64,000 nt of DNA. It comes from Pseudomonadales bacterium. GTDB lineage: Bacteria > Pseudomonadota > Gammaproteobacteria > Pseudomonadales > Azotimanducaceae. The stretch covers positions 1 through 64,000 of the forward strand of contig JANQKS010000003.1 of assembly GCA_028281005.1 (NCBI GenBank). Reading direction: 5' to 3'. Below are positions 26,144 to 35,713 of this stretch, piece by piece (positions within the stretch are counted from its first letter, which is position 1; the number at the start of each line of letters is the position of its first letter). A program made the position numbers and the translations under genes. Below the pieces are notes generated by a model. That model did not search any database. It was not told the DNA's origin and was given only the letters and a program-made list of their open reading frames with translations.

Positions 26144-29100
26144 CCTTACTACCTTTCGCACTACCTTCCGCACTATTTGCCGCCGCGTGTGCAGTCTGTT
26201 GGCGGTTTTCTTTGTTACTGACAACCCAAGGATTGCCGTCATCGTCCAAGTACATACGCCGGATCTCTTCGAGATTAAGCGGCCGCGAACCTTTGCGCCC
26301 AAACACAGCCACTTGACCACCCGTTTCATCCACGCCGCGATCGCGTTCTAACGCCCGTGACAAGCTGCGCGCGGGTTTACCGGTGGCATAGGTGGCAATC
26401 AAGGCCGGATTAGGCTCCGGGCTAAATCCGTAAAACTTTGGCTGCAGGTCGGGTGATGTCAGTTGCAGCACCTTGAGCCCACCTACCCCATCAGCCACAT
26501 AAGCAAACAGGGAAGCATTGGTGGTGGCGACCACCACATCGGATGCATCTACCAAACCTTCTTTTACGGTTTGATACACTTTGAGTTCAGTCGGCCGCTC
26601 AGCGTCAACAATCACCAGACCGTCGGCACCCGCGGCCACGTAAGCATAGGTACGCGCCAGGAAGACGTTACGCGCATCATCCAGCGGTATCGTGTTGTTG
26701 GGTATGACAGACGCCTTTTGCGGATGTGTCACATCCACCACCTTGAGGCCATCCGCATCGGTCACAAACAGATAGCGGAACTGTAAGAAACTGGCAGTGG
26801 CGCCGTTTAGCGGCACGGTGCTAACCACCTGCGGCGACATAGGCTCTTCCAAGCTCAATATCACCAGCTTGTCGCCGGTGGTGATGTACGCCAGGTAACC
26901 ACCCAGGGTGACGTGATTGGCGCCATCCAGCACACCCCCTTGGTTCCACGTCAGCGCACGCGTGAGATTGTTGTTGCGCGGTTCACCATCCGTCATCGTG
27001 TTGATGTCCACCAGGATCAAACCTTCTTTGCGATCGGTGATCACCGCATAGTTGTAGATCGGTAAGAATGGCTGCTCTTGGTTGGTGACCCGCATCAGCT
27101 CACCTTGGTTTTTCCACGGCGCCACCGGTTGGGTGGTACCTAAGGACACGCAGGTGGCGTCATGAGTTTCAATGTGGGTGTCGTGACCCAGCGGTGAGAA
27201 AGGTGCTGTGATAAACCGCTGAGAAAAACCTTTGTTGGCGACGTTAGCCACGTCATACACTTCAAAGCCGCGTGAGCCCTGTGCCACATACAAGTACTCA
27301 CCACGCAGTTGCAGACACCCTACTTCACCGGCGTTGTGGGTGTACGCCGTCTTGAGCGCCTGGCCACGCTGTTGGTGCTCGGTAAACCAATCCGGATAGG
27401 CGTATTGGTGCAGATAGCTGCCGATCACCGCCTGGGGTTCTTCCCATTCGGTGACCTGCACCGCACTGATTTCACCTTCACCGCCGACCCAAGCGTTGTA
27501 CCCAACAAAATCGATAAACTTGGTTCCAAACATCAACAGCTGCGCCATGATCGCGTTGTTGTCGCCGTTAGCGGACAGGTGGCAGTCCTCACATTCCTTG
27601 GTTTCCGTTTTACGCACGGTATGCGGAAAGTGCGGGTTAAGCGCTTGGGAACTGAAGCCGCTGGAAGCCACCGGTGGTTGCTGAATGTAAATCTTCTCGC
27701 GATTGGCGTTGGTGGAGCTCAGCACTAAGGCGGATGTAGAGCGCACCGGCGCAATTTTGCCGCCCTTGGCTGGCCCGCGGCGCCCGATGGTGAACAACTG
27801 ATCACGCGCAACCTGGGGGTTATAGGTGGCAAAGTTGCGGCTGATGCCACCTTCATAATGGTGCCGTTCGGTTTTCCAGTTGGCTTCAATGGGCAAGTGA
27901 CAGCCACCGCAACTGGTGGTCCAGGAAGTGTGGCAGGTATAACACTCCATCTCGTCATAAGAATGTGCCAGATTGTCGGCCGCAACCTCCAGACCCCAGT
28001 CTTGGGTGGTGGTGTCTTTACTCATGAGTTTGGCTCGTGCCGCTTTGGCATTGTAACCCGCATGCGCCGGATTGACGGAGTCTTTCACCAACGACATTTG
28101 CCATTCTTTGTCCGGATACAACATGGAGCGCTGGTACAGATCATCACCCACCCACTCAAACCGACGCCGGCCATCGGGTGTGCGTAGCGCAGCCATGTCC
28201 AAGCCGCCCGCCAACGCGGCAGGTCCAGAGGTAAACAAATTGGGATACTGCTGGGAAGTACCGTGGCAGTCTTTACAATCAATTTCCACCGCCAGCGCCA
28301 CTTCGCCATGTATGTAGCCATTGCCATGGCCGTCGTTGGAGAAATGGCAGTCGACACAATGCATACCCACATCCACGTGGATGGAGGACATGTGGACGGC
28401 TTTCTTAAATTTTTCCGGGTCTTCGTCGCTAACCTTGTTCCCTTCAGCGTCCAACAGGTTACCTTTGCGGTCGCGCTTGTAAATGGCGCGGAAGTTCCAG
28501 CCATGACCGTGATAATCGGCGAAGGTGGTGTCCTTGGTCTGATCATTCAGCTCCCAAACGCCCTTTAGAAAATCCACGTCTGCCCACTTACCCCGGGCGG
28601 CTGCGCCTTCCGGGTTACGCTCGTTCACTTCACGGATCTCCGCGTGACTGGGGTATTGTTGCTCTTCCGGCCACATCAGCGGTGCGTCGGACTCGTAGTC
28701 CCACATGGTGTAACCCAAATAGGTGTTTAAGAACATATTGGGTTGGTGCATATGGCAAATCATGCACTGGCTGGTGGGGATGGCCCGGGTGAACTCATGC
28801 TTCAGTGGATGCCCACTTTTGCTTTTGTCAATGGTGGGGTCCACCGTAATGCTGGTGCCGTCGTGACCGTATTGCGCATAGGGGCCCGAATGGCGCGGGT
28901 CACGGTCATTGCTATACACCACGTGGCACGAAGCACAGCCGGAATTGCGATAGTCGCCGGGCTGATCATTGGTGCCGACAAACCACGTAAACGGGTCATT
29001 TAGCCGGGTTTTAGTGATGTTAATCACTGGCACAGCAATACGCGCACCGGTGCCGGGGCCGCGATTGGACTGCCTTTGGTCGGGTTTACCCGGTTCTTCG

Positions 29101-29963
29101 ATCCGCTGCATCAAACCCAATGCGTTAGGTATGCCGGTTTCCGGGAATAAGTTGGAAATGTTGCGGCCACCGCGCTCGAACACGCGGAACACATCACCCG
29201 GGTCAATCGTCTCCCAAGCCGGCAGCGGATAAATCACCGGCAGGATACCTTCGGCAAACGCGGCATCTTTTAACTCATCAGGCAGTTCCGGACTTTTTAT
29301 CGCCACCCCATACCCTTCGCGGTTATAAGCTTCACCGAGAATGTAGTTTTTGAACGGCAAAATACCGTTGTTGTAGGACGCCCCACCCCACAACATCGCA
29401 CCTGTGCTGTGCATACTGCGTTTACTGGCTTCGATGATTTGCTGGTGACAGGCGCCGCAGGCTTCATCCGCTATGCGGTAATCTGACGGATTCATGAAGC
29501 GGATAAATTCCGGCGCCTCACGATTCAGCAGGGTATAGGTGCGTTCCGGGTTGGCTGAATGGGGAAAGTGCCAGGAATCCGGATACATCGGTAAAACATG
29601 GGCCTGGTTACGCGCATCCGCATAGGCAGTCCCTTCCTTGGCGCGACTGATTTCTCCGTGCCCCGGATTAAACACGCTCGAGTCGCCGCCATGGCAGTCT
29701 GTACAACCGAGTTTTACCGCGGGGTTGCGGTGCATGGTTTTAGTATCCGAATCGGTATGACAGGACACACAACCGGCACTTTTGTCCTCTACCTCAGCGG
29801 CACTTTGCCCGGCCGGTGCCGGTGGCGCCGTGACGTAAGTGCGTTTAACCGGTTTTTCACCCTCCGCGGCCACCGCCCATTCGCTGCATAACAAGGTGGC
29901 AACCAACACTGTACACACAAAGGCACAGTAGCTTGAGAATCTCATGGTCATGTTGGTCCCCAT
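26097..29963 (-). CDS. Decaheme cytochrome c with C-terminal LVIVD beta-propeller
   Basis: A 1288-residue exported protein. After a signal peptide (to about residue 33) it has ten CXXCH sites at residues 65, 87, 169, 343, 400, 536, 563, 674, 685 and 791. From about 880 to 1190 come LVIVD-type repeats, each with an R-YLYVA / GLVIVDV pattern, forming a likely propeller. The C-terminal 70 residues are polar. It starts as TAATG on the porin stop. Position suggests the outer cytochrome partner of that barrel, facing the outside or the periplasm. The substrate is unknown. No Cys near the N-terminus makes a clear lipobox. Confidence 0.88.
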   Translation of the reverse strand: MGTNMTMRFSSYCAFVCTVLVATLLCSEWAVAAEGEKPVKRTYVTAPPAPAGQSAAEVEDKSAGCVSCHTDSDTKTMHRNPAVKLGCTDCHGGDSSVFNPGHGEISRAKEGTAYADARNQAHVLPMYPDSWHFPHSANPERTYTLLNREAPEFIRFMNPSDYRIADEACGACHQQIIEASKRSMHSTGAMLWGGASYNNGILPFKNYILGEAYNREGYGVAIKSPELPDELKDAAFAEGILPVIYPLPAWETIDPGDVFRVFERGGRNISNLFPETGIPNALGLMQRIEEPGKPDQRQSNRGPGTGARIAVPVINITKTRLNDPFTWFVGTNDQPGDYRNSGCASCHVVYSNDRDPRHSGPYAQYGHDGTSITVDPTIDKSKSGHPLKHEFTRAIPTSQCMICHMHQPNMFLNTYLGYTMWDYESDAPLMWPEEQQYPSHAEIREVNERNPEGAAARGKWADVDFLKGVWELNDQTKDTTFADYHGHGWNFRAIYKRDRKGNLLDAEGNKVSDEDPEKFKKAVHMSSIHVDVGMHCVDCHFSNDGHGNGYIHGEVALAVEIDCKDCHGTSQQYPNLFTSGPAALAGGLDMAALRTPDGRRRFEWVGDDLYQRSMLYPDKEWQMSLVKDSVNPAHAGYNAKAARAKLMSKDTTTQDWGLEVAADNLAHSYDEMECYTCHTSWTTSCGGCHLPIEANWKTERHHYEGGISRNFATYNPQVARDQLFTIGRRGPAKGGKIAPVRSTSALVLSSTNANREKIYIQQPPVASSGFSSQALNPHFPHTVRKTETKECEDCHLSANGDNNAIMAQLLMFGTKFIDFVGYNAWVGGEGEISAVQVTEWEEPQAVIGSYLHQYAYPDWFTEHQQRGQALKTAYTHNAGEVGCLQLRGEYLYVAQGSRGFEVYDVANVANKGFSQRFITAPFSPLGHDTHIETHDATCVSLGTTQPVAPWKNQGELMRVTNQEQPFLPIYNYAVITDRKEGLILVDINTMTDGEPRNNNLTRALTWNQGGVLDGANHVTLGGYLAYITTGDKLVILSLEEPMSPQVVSTVPLNGATASFLQFRYLFVTDADGLKVVDVTHPQKASVIPNNTIPLDDARNVFLARTYAYVAAGADGLVIVDAERPTELKVYQTVKEGLVDASDVVVATTNASLFAYVADGVGGLKVLQLTSPDLQPKFYGFSPEPNPALIATYATGKPARSLSRALERDRGVDETGGQVAVFGRKGSRPLNLEEIRRMYLDDDGNPWVVSNKENRQQTAHAAANSAEGSAKGSKDEGNNNQTGLMGGSE

Positions 29964-31918
29964 TAGTATTGCAACAAGAAATTGAGCAACAGGTAATCAC
30001 TGTCTTCGTCCGGGAATAGGTCTTTGTAACCTTCTCCGGGAATCAGGCGCGCGTAAGAGGCGCGGATCACAATGTTCTGCGACATAAAAGGCCGATAGGT
30101 CGCGACGATGGATACATCGTGCCCAATCTCCTCATCTATATTGCCTTGATTACGCGCCACCTCGAGCACCTCGGTGGTGTCGAAACGCAGGTAGTTCCAA
30201 TTCGCCGCGACGCGCAGCGACGGCAAGATGTCTAAATCCACTCCGGCACCCACCAACCAGATACCCGGATTGGTGAAATTTGATTGCCCTTCTTCTTTCG
30301 AAGAGCGCATGGAGTTGAGGATACCGTTACGGCTAGACAAGGTGACGCGGCCGCCGCCAATCAGCGGCACCGGCTGACGAATCCAATAAGCGGTGTCCGC
30401 ACCGGCAAACTGTGGGTTTTCAAAGATCGCGTCAAATCCCTGGCTTTTGTCGTCAAAAGGGTCGTCATCCCCGCTGCCCCACAAGAACGACACGCGCGGC
30501 CGTATCCAGTCCAGATCGTAAGACACCTCCGCCGCGACAAAACCGGCTTCTATATCACTCTCTTCCGCTCGAAACACGCTGCCATCCTCTTTACCGAACG
30601 CGGCATACGCCGACGCGGTAAGGTTTAAGCGCCCAAAGTGGCCGTCGCCGTTGTAGCCGAGGTAGTAAACGTCATAGTCGCGCGGCCGCTCTTCACCGAG
30701 CGAGGCTGGGCGTTGAATGAAGCCGTTCTCGTCGAAGTAGAATTCATCTTCGCGGTTGCGGTTGTAGTACGCCGATACCTGGGAGATGAACCCTTTCACC
30801 GGCATGTCCTGCCAATAGAGATTGGCCACAAATACATCGTCGTCGCGAATACTTTTACCGACGTCGTTTAAGCCGCTGTTTGTGTCTTTTTCTAAACGCC
30901 GAAACCAAGCCAAGTTGTATTGAAAGATGTTGTTGTCGCGATTGCCAAACAGGCGCACACCCAGCTGATTGTCTTGGAACAAGAAGCCGCGAAAATCCGA
31001 AGAAAACGGCTGGATGCCAATCCGAAAGCTGTCGAAGTCGTAGCGGTCTGAGACGTTGCGTAAGTGTTTGTCGTAGAACGCGGCTTGGATGCCGACATGG
31101 TCGTCCCGGCGGGTATCGCGGTTGATCGGCTTAACGTTGATGCCAAGGATCTCGTCGATCTGTACATGGTTGTAGTTCACCACCGGTGTGAAGCGAAATT
31201 CATGATCCGGCGGACGAAATACCGTGTCCCCTTTGTACCAGACAAACTCCATGGCCAAATTCTGGTTCACCAACCATTGATCGTTGCTGCCAAACACATC
31301 CAACTGGCCGGGGTTTTCGGTACTGCTGACACCCACCGGCGTTGGGATCTCGCGGTTTTCATAAACCGTGTCTGAAATGATCAAGGCGTTAAAAAACCAC
31401 TCGCCCACCACGGGTTTATCCGCTTTGAAGACGTTGCGCCCGTTGTACGGATCCCACCAGGGTCCTTTAAACCCCAACGCGTCCATAATCCGCCAGCGGT
31501 CCGGCATCGGCACCATGGCCGGATAATCCGAAGGATCAGGCCGCGGAAGCGGCGATATTTCACCGCGGGTGGCCAGGCGCGCTGACATAGAGCTCGGGTG
31601 CCCAGTGTCTTCGGTGCGCTTCTCAACCGTGCGCTGACGTTCGTAACCAGCCTCATCTTCCGCCGGTGTCACCGCCTCGTCGGCACTTTCACTGCCCGGG
31701 CAAGGCACACGTTCATAACCAGGTCGGCGCCGTCGCACAATGCGTCCGGAGTCGTCCTGATAACAGACTTCAGCCGCGTGCGCGGCCGGGCTTGCCACGC
31801 TGGCACCCGCAGCCGCTAACGTCGCAAGCAACAAAGCAGTTAATGAAGAACCACCAAGCGCTGCGAGCCATTTCAAAATACGCATACCGCAGAACCACTG
31901 TTTGATGGCTTGGATCAT
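29963..31918 (-). CDS. Outer-membrane beta-barrel protein of the cytochrome operon
   Basis: A 651-residue exported protein. The signal peptide is at about residues 12-50, then a C-x(n)-C pair around a basic patch (VCYQDDSGRIVRRRRPGYE), then many alternating amphipathic strands rich in Tyr, Asp and Asn. It ends LLLNFLLQY, with an aromatic last residue, as outer-membrane barrels do. It is not clearly MtrB/PioB (no CXXC near the start). Sandwiched between multiheme genes, it could form a porin-cytochrome conduit. Start MIQAIK at 31918 uses a GGGGAAA from a tandem repeat as its Shine-Dalgarno. Confidence 0.75.
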   Translation of the reverse strand: MIQAIKQWFCGMRILKWLAALGGSSLTALLLATLAAAGASVASPAAHAAEVCYQDDSGRIVRRRRPGYERVPCPGSESADEAVTPAEDEAGYERQRTVEKRTEDTGHPSSMSARLATRGEISPLPRPDPSDYPAMVPMPDRWRIMDALGFKGPWWDPYNGRNVFKADKPVVGEWFFNALIISDTVYENREIPTPVGVSSTENPGQLDVFGSNDQWLVNQNLAMEFVWYKGDTVFRPPDHEFRFTPVVNYNHVQIDEILGINVKPINRDTRRDDHVGIQAAFYDKHLRNVSDRYDFDSFRIGIQPFSSDFRGFLFQDNQLGVRLFGNRDNNIFQYNLAWFRRLEKDTNSGLNDVGKSIRDDDVFVANLYWQDMPVKGFISQVSAYYNRNREDEFYFDENGFIQRPASLGEERPRDYDVYYLGYNGDGHFGRLNLTASAYAAFGKEDGSVFRAEESDIEAGFVAAEVSYDLDWIRPRVSFLWGSGDDDPFDDKSQGFDAIFENPQFAGADTAYWIRQPVPLIGGGRVTLSSRNGILNSMRSSKEEGQSNFTNPGIWLVGAGVDLDILPSLRVAANWNYLRFDTTEVLEVARNQGNIDEEIGHDVSIVATYRPFMSQNIVIRASYARLIPGEGYKDLFPDEDSDYLLLNFLLQY

Positions 31919-31920
31919 GG

Positions 31921-31985
31921 CTATTTCCCCACACGATTTGCCCACATTATTTACCCACACTATTTCCCCGCACTATTTCCCCGCA
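31921..31985 (-). repeat. Five tandem 13-bp units across a stop codon and a ribosome-binding site
   Basis: On the coding strand the units read TGYGGGGAAATAG with small changes in two of them (31921-31933, 31934-31946, 31947-31959, 31960-31972, 31973-31985). The outermost unit encodes the last codons and TAG stop of the GlcG-like gene. The innermost lies three bases before the porin ATG and provides GGGGAAA. Unit number sets the distance between the two genes. Confidence 0.85.
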
Positions 31986-34006
31986 CAGGGGTTTTGCTCA
32001 TCGCTGTCGATAAACGGCTTCTGCGGGCACTGGATATACCGTAAACGTTCCCCTTGCGGCTCCAGGCGATCGGCGCGGATATCCGGCGGGGCGTTGTTGA
32101 TGGCGCCACCTAACGCTTCACCGGCGTTGTGCACACCCAAGAAGGCAATCATGTCATCCTGATCGATGCCATCTCCGGATACGCCAATACCCCCTACCAA
32201 GGTATTGCCGCGATAAATCGGCACGCTGCCCGGGAAAATTTGCAGACCGTTGGCCGCCTTGAGTTCGGTGACGGTCGGCGGGCCGAGAGATAAATCCCCG
32301 CGCACATCCACACCGGCGCAGTTTTGCCCAACGTCGGGCGCTGCGCCCAACAAGAACAATACGTGTTGCAATACCGCGTTTAAGGTCAAATCCAGCTGCA
32401 GGCCGGATGAAAACACGCTCCACTCACCCCTCGGTAAACTGAAGGGGCCATTCTGGGTACCTTCAATGCCATCCGGGTAAAACGGCCGCGACAAGTTGCC
32501 TCCGGCGCGGTCGGAAAAAGCAAACGCCCCGGTCACCAGGGCGTTGGGGTCGCCGATAAATGCTTGCGCCGCATCCACGTAGTCACCCAGCACACTGGAG
32601 CGGCCAGCCCCCAGATAAATGGCATCCGGCAGGTTACGCAGAAATACATCAGTGCCTGCGTTGGAAAACAGTGTGGCGGTACGCGCCTTTTGCAAACTGA
32701 CATCCGCGCCAAACACCGGCGCATCACGGGTACGGGCCATCCCCAAAATGGCGCCGTTGGTATCCACCACGGAAATAGTAACCCGCGCCTGGGAGTCCAA
32801 TGGCCGCCGGATTTGCGCACGCGCGCGATTGGCAATAGCCAGGGCTTCGCTGATCAGCGTACGCACTTCGTCCGCCGTCAGCTGGCTGCCGCCGAGCAGC
32901 GCTGCATCTGTGCCGGCCTGGGGCGGGTAACGCAAAGCGTTGGCGCCATCCACAAACACAAAGGCATCACGGCCCGGATAATTGACGTCGTTGTCCGGTC
33001 GTATACCGGACTCCGGCTGCCCAAACGCCGTGCCTTGGGCGATGGTGCCGGAGAAATAACCAGGCAACGCAAACAGCACCCCATCCGCGGACGTTAACGT
33101 GTTAAAGCCTGGGGCAGATGCCGGATCACTGGCCAAATCGCCAAAGCCAACATCGGAAAAGCGGAAGGTTTTACCTTCCACCGTGATGCGGTCAGCGCGC
33201 CGATCCAACGGCGCGCCAAATCCAAAAGTGGCGGCAGTGGCAACTAACTCGTCGACGTCGCGGTCCAGGTCACTGATGATGGTATCAATGCCGTAGCGAC
33301 CGTCGGCGATCACCCCCACACCACCCACGGCGGTGCCACCTTTATATAACGGTAAGCCGCCGGGGTCTGCGGACAATCCCAGCGGTGAGCGCTTCGGCCC
33401 CACATCAGGACCTACCCCATTAAAGCGCAGAGCAAAGTCGGAACACGGCAGCTGACTAAATTGCACGCCAAACAGCGGCCCCGCCGGTTGATCGGTTTCA
33501 CCCGGGTTAAAGTTCTCCTGCACAATCTGGTTGGCAGTGCGCGTGGTGAACGCGTTACCCTCCGAAGACAAGAACGCACCGGTCACCGCCTTGGCCACAG
33601 CGGCCGCCGCGTCAACGCCGTCGTTCGGCAAGTTTATCCCCTCCAAACCCGCGTTGATGATGGCATCGCCGTTGGCATCGGTGCGGGTTGCCACCAATAT
33701 CTGCTGCGGCGCCATCTGAAAAATGCCTAAGATATTGCCGACCCGATCCGCCACGGCGATGGTGGCATTTACACCTTGCGCCTGAGCTTCTGCGACCGCT
33801 TGGGCAATCACGGTTTCGACATCCGCCACGGTGAGCCGGGTGGTGTCGTCTGCACAACTTCCGCTACACGCCCCCGGGGTGGTATCGGTACCCGCGTTGC
33901 TGCCGCCACCGCCACCGCCACAGGCCGCCAACGTGAGCAACCCCGCCAGGAGCCACACACATATATACGTGTAGCGCGAAGAAGATCGAATCCAGGAACC
34001 GGTCAT
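31973..34006 (-). CDS. Lipoprotein with two GlcG/HbpS-like domains
   Basis: A 677-residue exported lipoprotein: signal and lipobox LLTLAACGGG (Cys at about residue 29) then a Gly/Ser linker. Two GlcG/HbpS (DUF336) modules follow, each with the helix-strand start (VIAQAVAEAQAQG, LISEALAIANRA) and the glycine loop VGGVGV / VGGIGVSGDG. They are enlarged by insertions compared with the 130-residue stand-alone domain. HbpS-type domains bind heme or sense redox; that role here is inferred. ATGA overlap with the upstream cytochrome gene. Its last codons lie inside the 13-bp tandem repeat. Confidence 0.8.
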   Translation of the reverse strand: MTGSWIRSSSRYTYICVWLLAGLLTLAACGGGGGGSNAGTDTTPGACSGSCADDTTRLTVADVETVIAQAVAEAQAQGVNATIAVADRVGNILGIFQMAPQQILVATRTDANGDAIINAGLEGINLPNDGVDAAAAVAKAVTGAFLSSEGNAFTTRTANQIVQENFNPGETDQPAGPLFGVQFSQLPCSDFALRFNGVGPDVGPKRSPLGLSADPGGLPLYKGGTAVGGVGVIADGRYGIDTIISDLDRDVDELVATAATFGFGAPLDRRADRITVEGKTFRFSDVGFGDLASDPASAPGFNTLTSADGVLFALPGYFSGTIAQGTAFGQPESGIRPDNDVNYPGRDAFVFVDGANALRYPPQAGTDAALLGGSQLTADEVRTLISEALAIANRARAQIRRPLDSQARVTISVVDTNGAILGMARTRDAPVFGADVSLQKARTATLFSNAGTDVFLRNLPDAIYLGAGRSSVLGDYVDAAQAFIGDPNALVTGAFAFSDRAGGNLSRPFYPDGIEGTQNGPFSLPRGEWSVFSSGLQLDLTLNAVLQHVLFLLGAAPDVGQNCAGVDVRGDLSLGPPTVTELKAANGLQIFPGSVPIYRGNTLVGGIGVSGDGIDQDDMIAFLGVHNAGEALGGAINNAPPDIRADRLEPQGERLRYIQCPQKPFIDSDEQNPCAGK

Positions 34007-35709
34007 AAGTGACGCTCCAGATAATTAATGGGCTCTACCACCTGCGGGTGGTATTGGTGGCAACTGATACAATCCAATGGCACGGTGTCGGCGGTGTTAC
34101 GATCCGAGTGGCACTGGGTGCAGTTCAAGATATCCGGAATCATGAGATCAGCGCTGGTGTTCGAGGTGGTTGCGCTGTGGCAGGTCAGACACGCTTCATC
34201 CCCTTGCGCGTCCTTCTGGGTAAAGTGCGAACGATGGTCGAATATCGCGGCGGGAATGAAATCGTGAGACAACCGTATCGGGTGCACCTGATAACGCGCG
34301 AAAATGTCCTGCGCCTGGGTGTCTTCAACCACGTGGCAGGTGACGCAGCCGCTTCTGGTGAATTGATCCAACACCGCGTTTTCGGTGCTTTGTTGAGCAC
34401 ACTCGAGGGTGGTACCACTACAACTTGAGCCACGATCCCGGCGCCGATCGGGAATGCGTCTGCCACCCGTGTCACGCTGCCGAGGCTGGGCAAACTGCAA
34501 AGCAAAGTGGCCTTGCATCATCTGGATGACTTCTGTGGGTTGCCCGTGGGGCAGCTGGCGGTCGCGCGCCGAGATATCAAAGGTCAGCTCATGGCAGTCC
34601 TGGCAATGAGCCTCCATGCTGATGGGCTCAAAGTGTTCATCATCCGCGGTTAACGTGTGGCAGTCTGCGCACACCATGCCACGGCCTTCTTGAGCGGTTT
34701 TTACCGAGTCCGGGTCTAAGTGCAAATCATGGGGAAATTTCAGGTTGGACGTTTCTGCGGCACCTTCCAACAGCGCCTCTTTAACACCCCAGGAAAAACT
34801 CAAACCGGTACCCGACGCTGTAGCGGCGGGTGTCAGCAAGGCCACTTCAAACGCTGGGTGATTTTCAACATTAAAGCCGTGTACCGCCTGCATGTGACCA
34901 GCACCATCGCTGAGCGGCGCTGGATCTGCGTGACAATCCACGCACAAACCATCGGCTTCAACAATCAAAAAGGTCGGTTCGTTGTGTTCTACATGACACA
35001 CCGCACACCGCTCAGTGGTGACGTTGGAGGCAGCGTAATGCGTGTCGGGGTAGTGATCAATCAACTCGGCATGACAGGCGACACAGGCTTCGTCTTGGAC
35101 CTTTTGGAATGGCACCTGGTGGCATGCGCCGCAATCATCGCCGATAGCGACGTTGTGCACCGGGTGCAAAGGTCCGCTGGTCCAATAGGCGTCGGTGAGC
35201 AACACAGCATCCGGGTTGGGTGTGCTGTCGTTGCCGTCGAGAATCAGCACCAGGGGTATCAGCAATCCCGCCACCAGGATTAACACGCTTAACACCCACG
35301 CCGGTCCGCGCTTGGACAGCCAGGTGTCGCTCAGGCCGGTTTGGAAGGCATGTTCAAAGGCCGCAGGATCAACGTCCGGATCAGGCGTGAGTTCCAACGC
35401 AGCATCAAATCCGGCCGGCGCCGCTGCCACGGTCAAGGTATGGCCACCGACCTTAAAGGTATCGCCAACCGCCAAGGTGGCCGACTTGGTGCGTTCGCCG
35501 TTGACCTCAATGAAGCCGCCGTTGGTTTTTACCCGCACCCCGCCACCGGCCGCGGTGAGCACCGCGTGGGCAGCCTGAATGTCGACACCCAGCAGCTGTA
35601 TGAGCTGATCATTACCACAACCCATGCTGATTTTGTCAGCCGACAGCTCACGATCCACAAAAACACCGACGCCGGTGCTGTCCTGGACTTCGCGCAGTAA
35701 CAGTTCCAT
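34003..35709 (-). CDS. Degenerate FHA domain fused through a membrane helix to a decaheme cytochrome
   Basis: A 568-residue protein with an unusual architecture. Residues 20-95 follow the FHA pattern (ISMGCGNDQLIQLL, IQAAHAVL, GFIEVNGER, VGDTFKVGGHTLTV), but the usual GR is GC and SRxH is QAAH, so phosphothreonine binding is probably lost. A membrane helix follows at 137-157. The periplasmic part has ten CXXCH sites (residues 193, 209, 235, 256, 347, 369, 455, 507, 530, 547). No signal peptide: N-in, C-out. The ATG lies 4 bp after the cytochrome-b-like gene. It would carry electrons in the periplasm while its fold faces the cytoplasm. Confidence 0.85.
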   Translation of the reverse strand: MELLLREVQDSTGVGVFVDRELSADKISMGCGNDQLIQLLGVDIQAAHAVLTAAGGGVRVKTNGGFIEVNGERTKSATLAVGDTFKVGGHTLTVAAAPAGFDAALELTPDPDVDPAAFEHAFQTGLSDTWLSKRGPAWVLSVLILVAGLLIPLVLILDGNDSTPNPDAVLLTDAYWTSGPLHPVHNVAIGDDCGACHQVPFQKVQDEACVACHAELIDHYPDTHYAASNVTTERCAVCHVEHNEPTFLIVEADGLCVDCHADPAPLSDGAGHMQAVHGFNVENHPAFEVALLTPAATASGTGLSFSWGVKEALLEGAAETSNLKFPHDLHLDPDSVKTAQEGRGMVCADCHTLTADDEHFEPISMEAHCQDCHELTFDISARDRQLPHGQPTEVIQMMQGHFALQFAQPRQRDTGGRRIPDRRRDRGSSCSGTTLECAQQSTENAVLDQFTRSGCVTCHVVEDTQAQDIFARYQVHPIRLSHDFIPAAIFDHRSHFTQKDAQGDEACLTCHSATTSNTSADLMIPDILNCTQCHSDRNTADTVPLDCISCHQYHPQVVEPINYLERHL

Positions 35710-35713
35710 CCAG

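Noticed and set aside
26144-26329. The longer N-terminus of the c554-like cytochrome
   Set aside because: The extra 62 residues are Arg/Lys-rich and overlap the end of the decaheme gene, while the ATG at 26143 directly starts a signal peptide.
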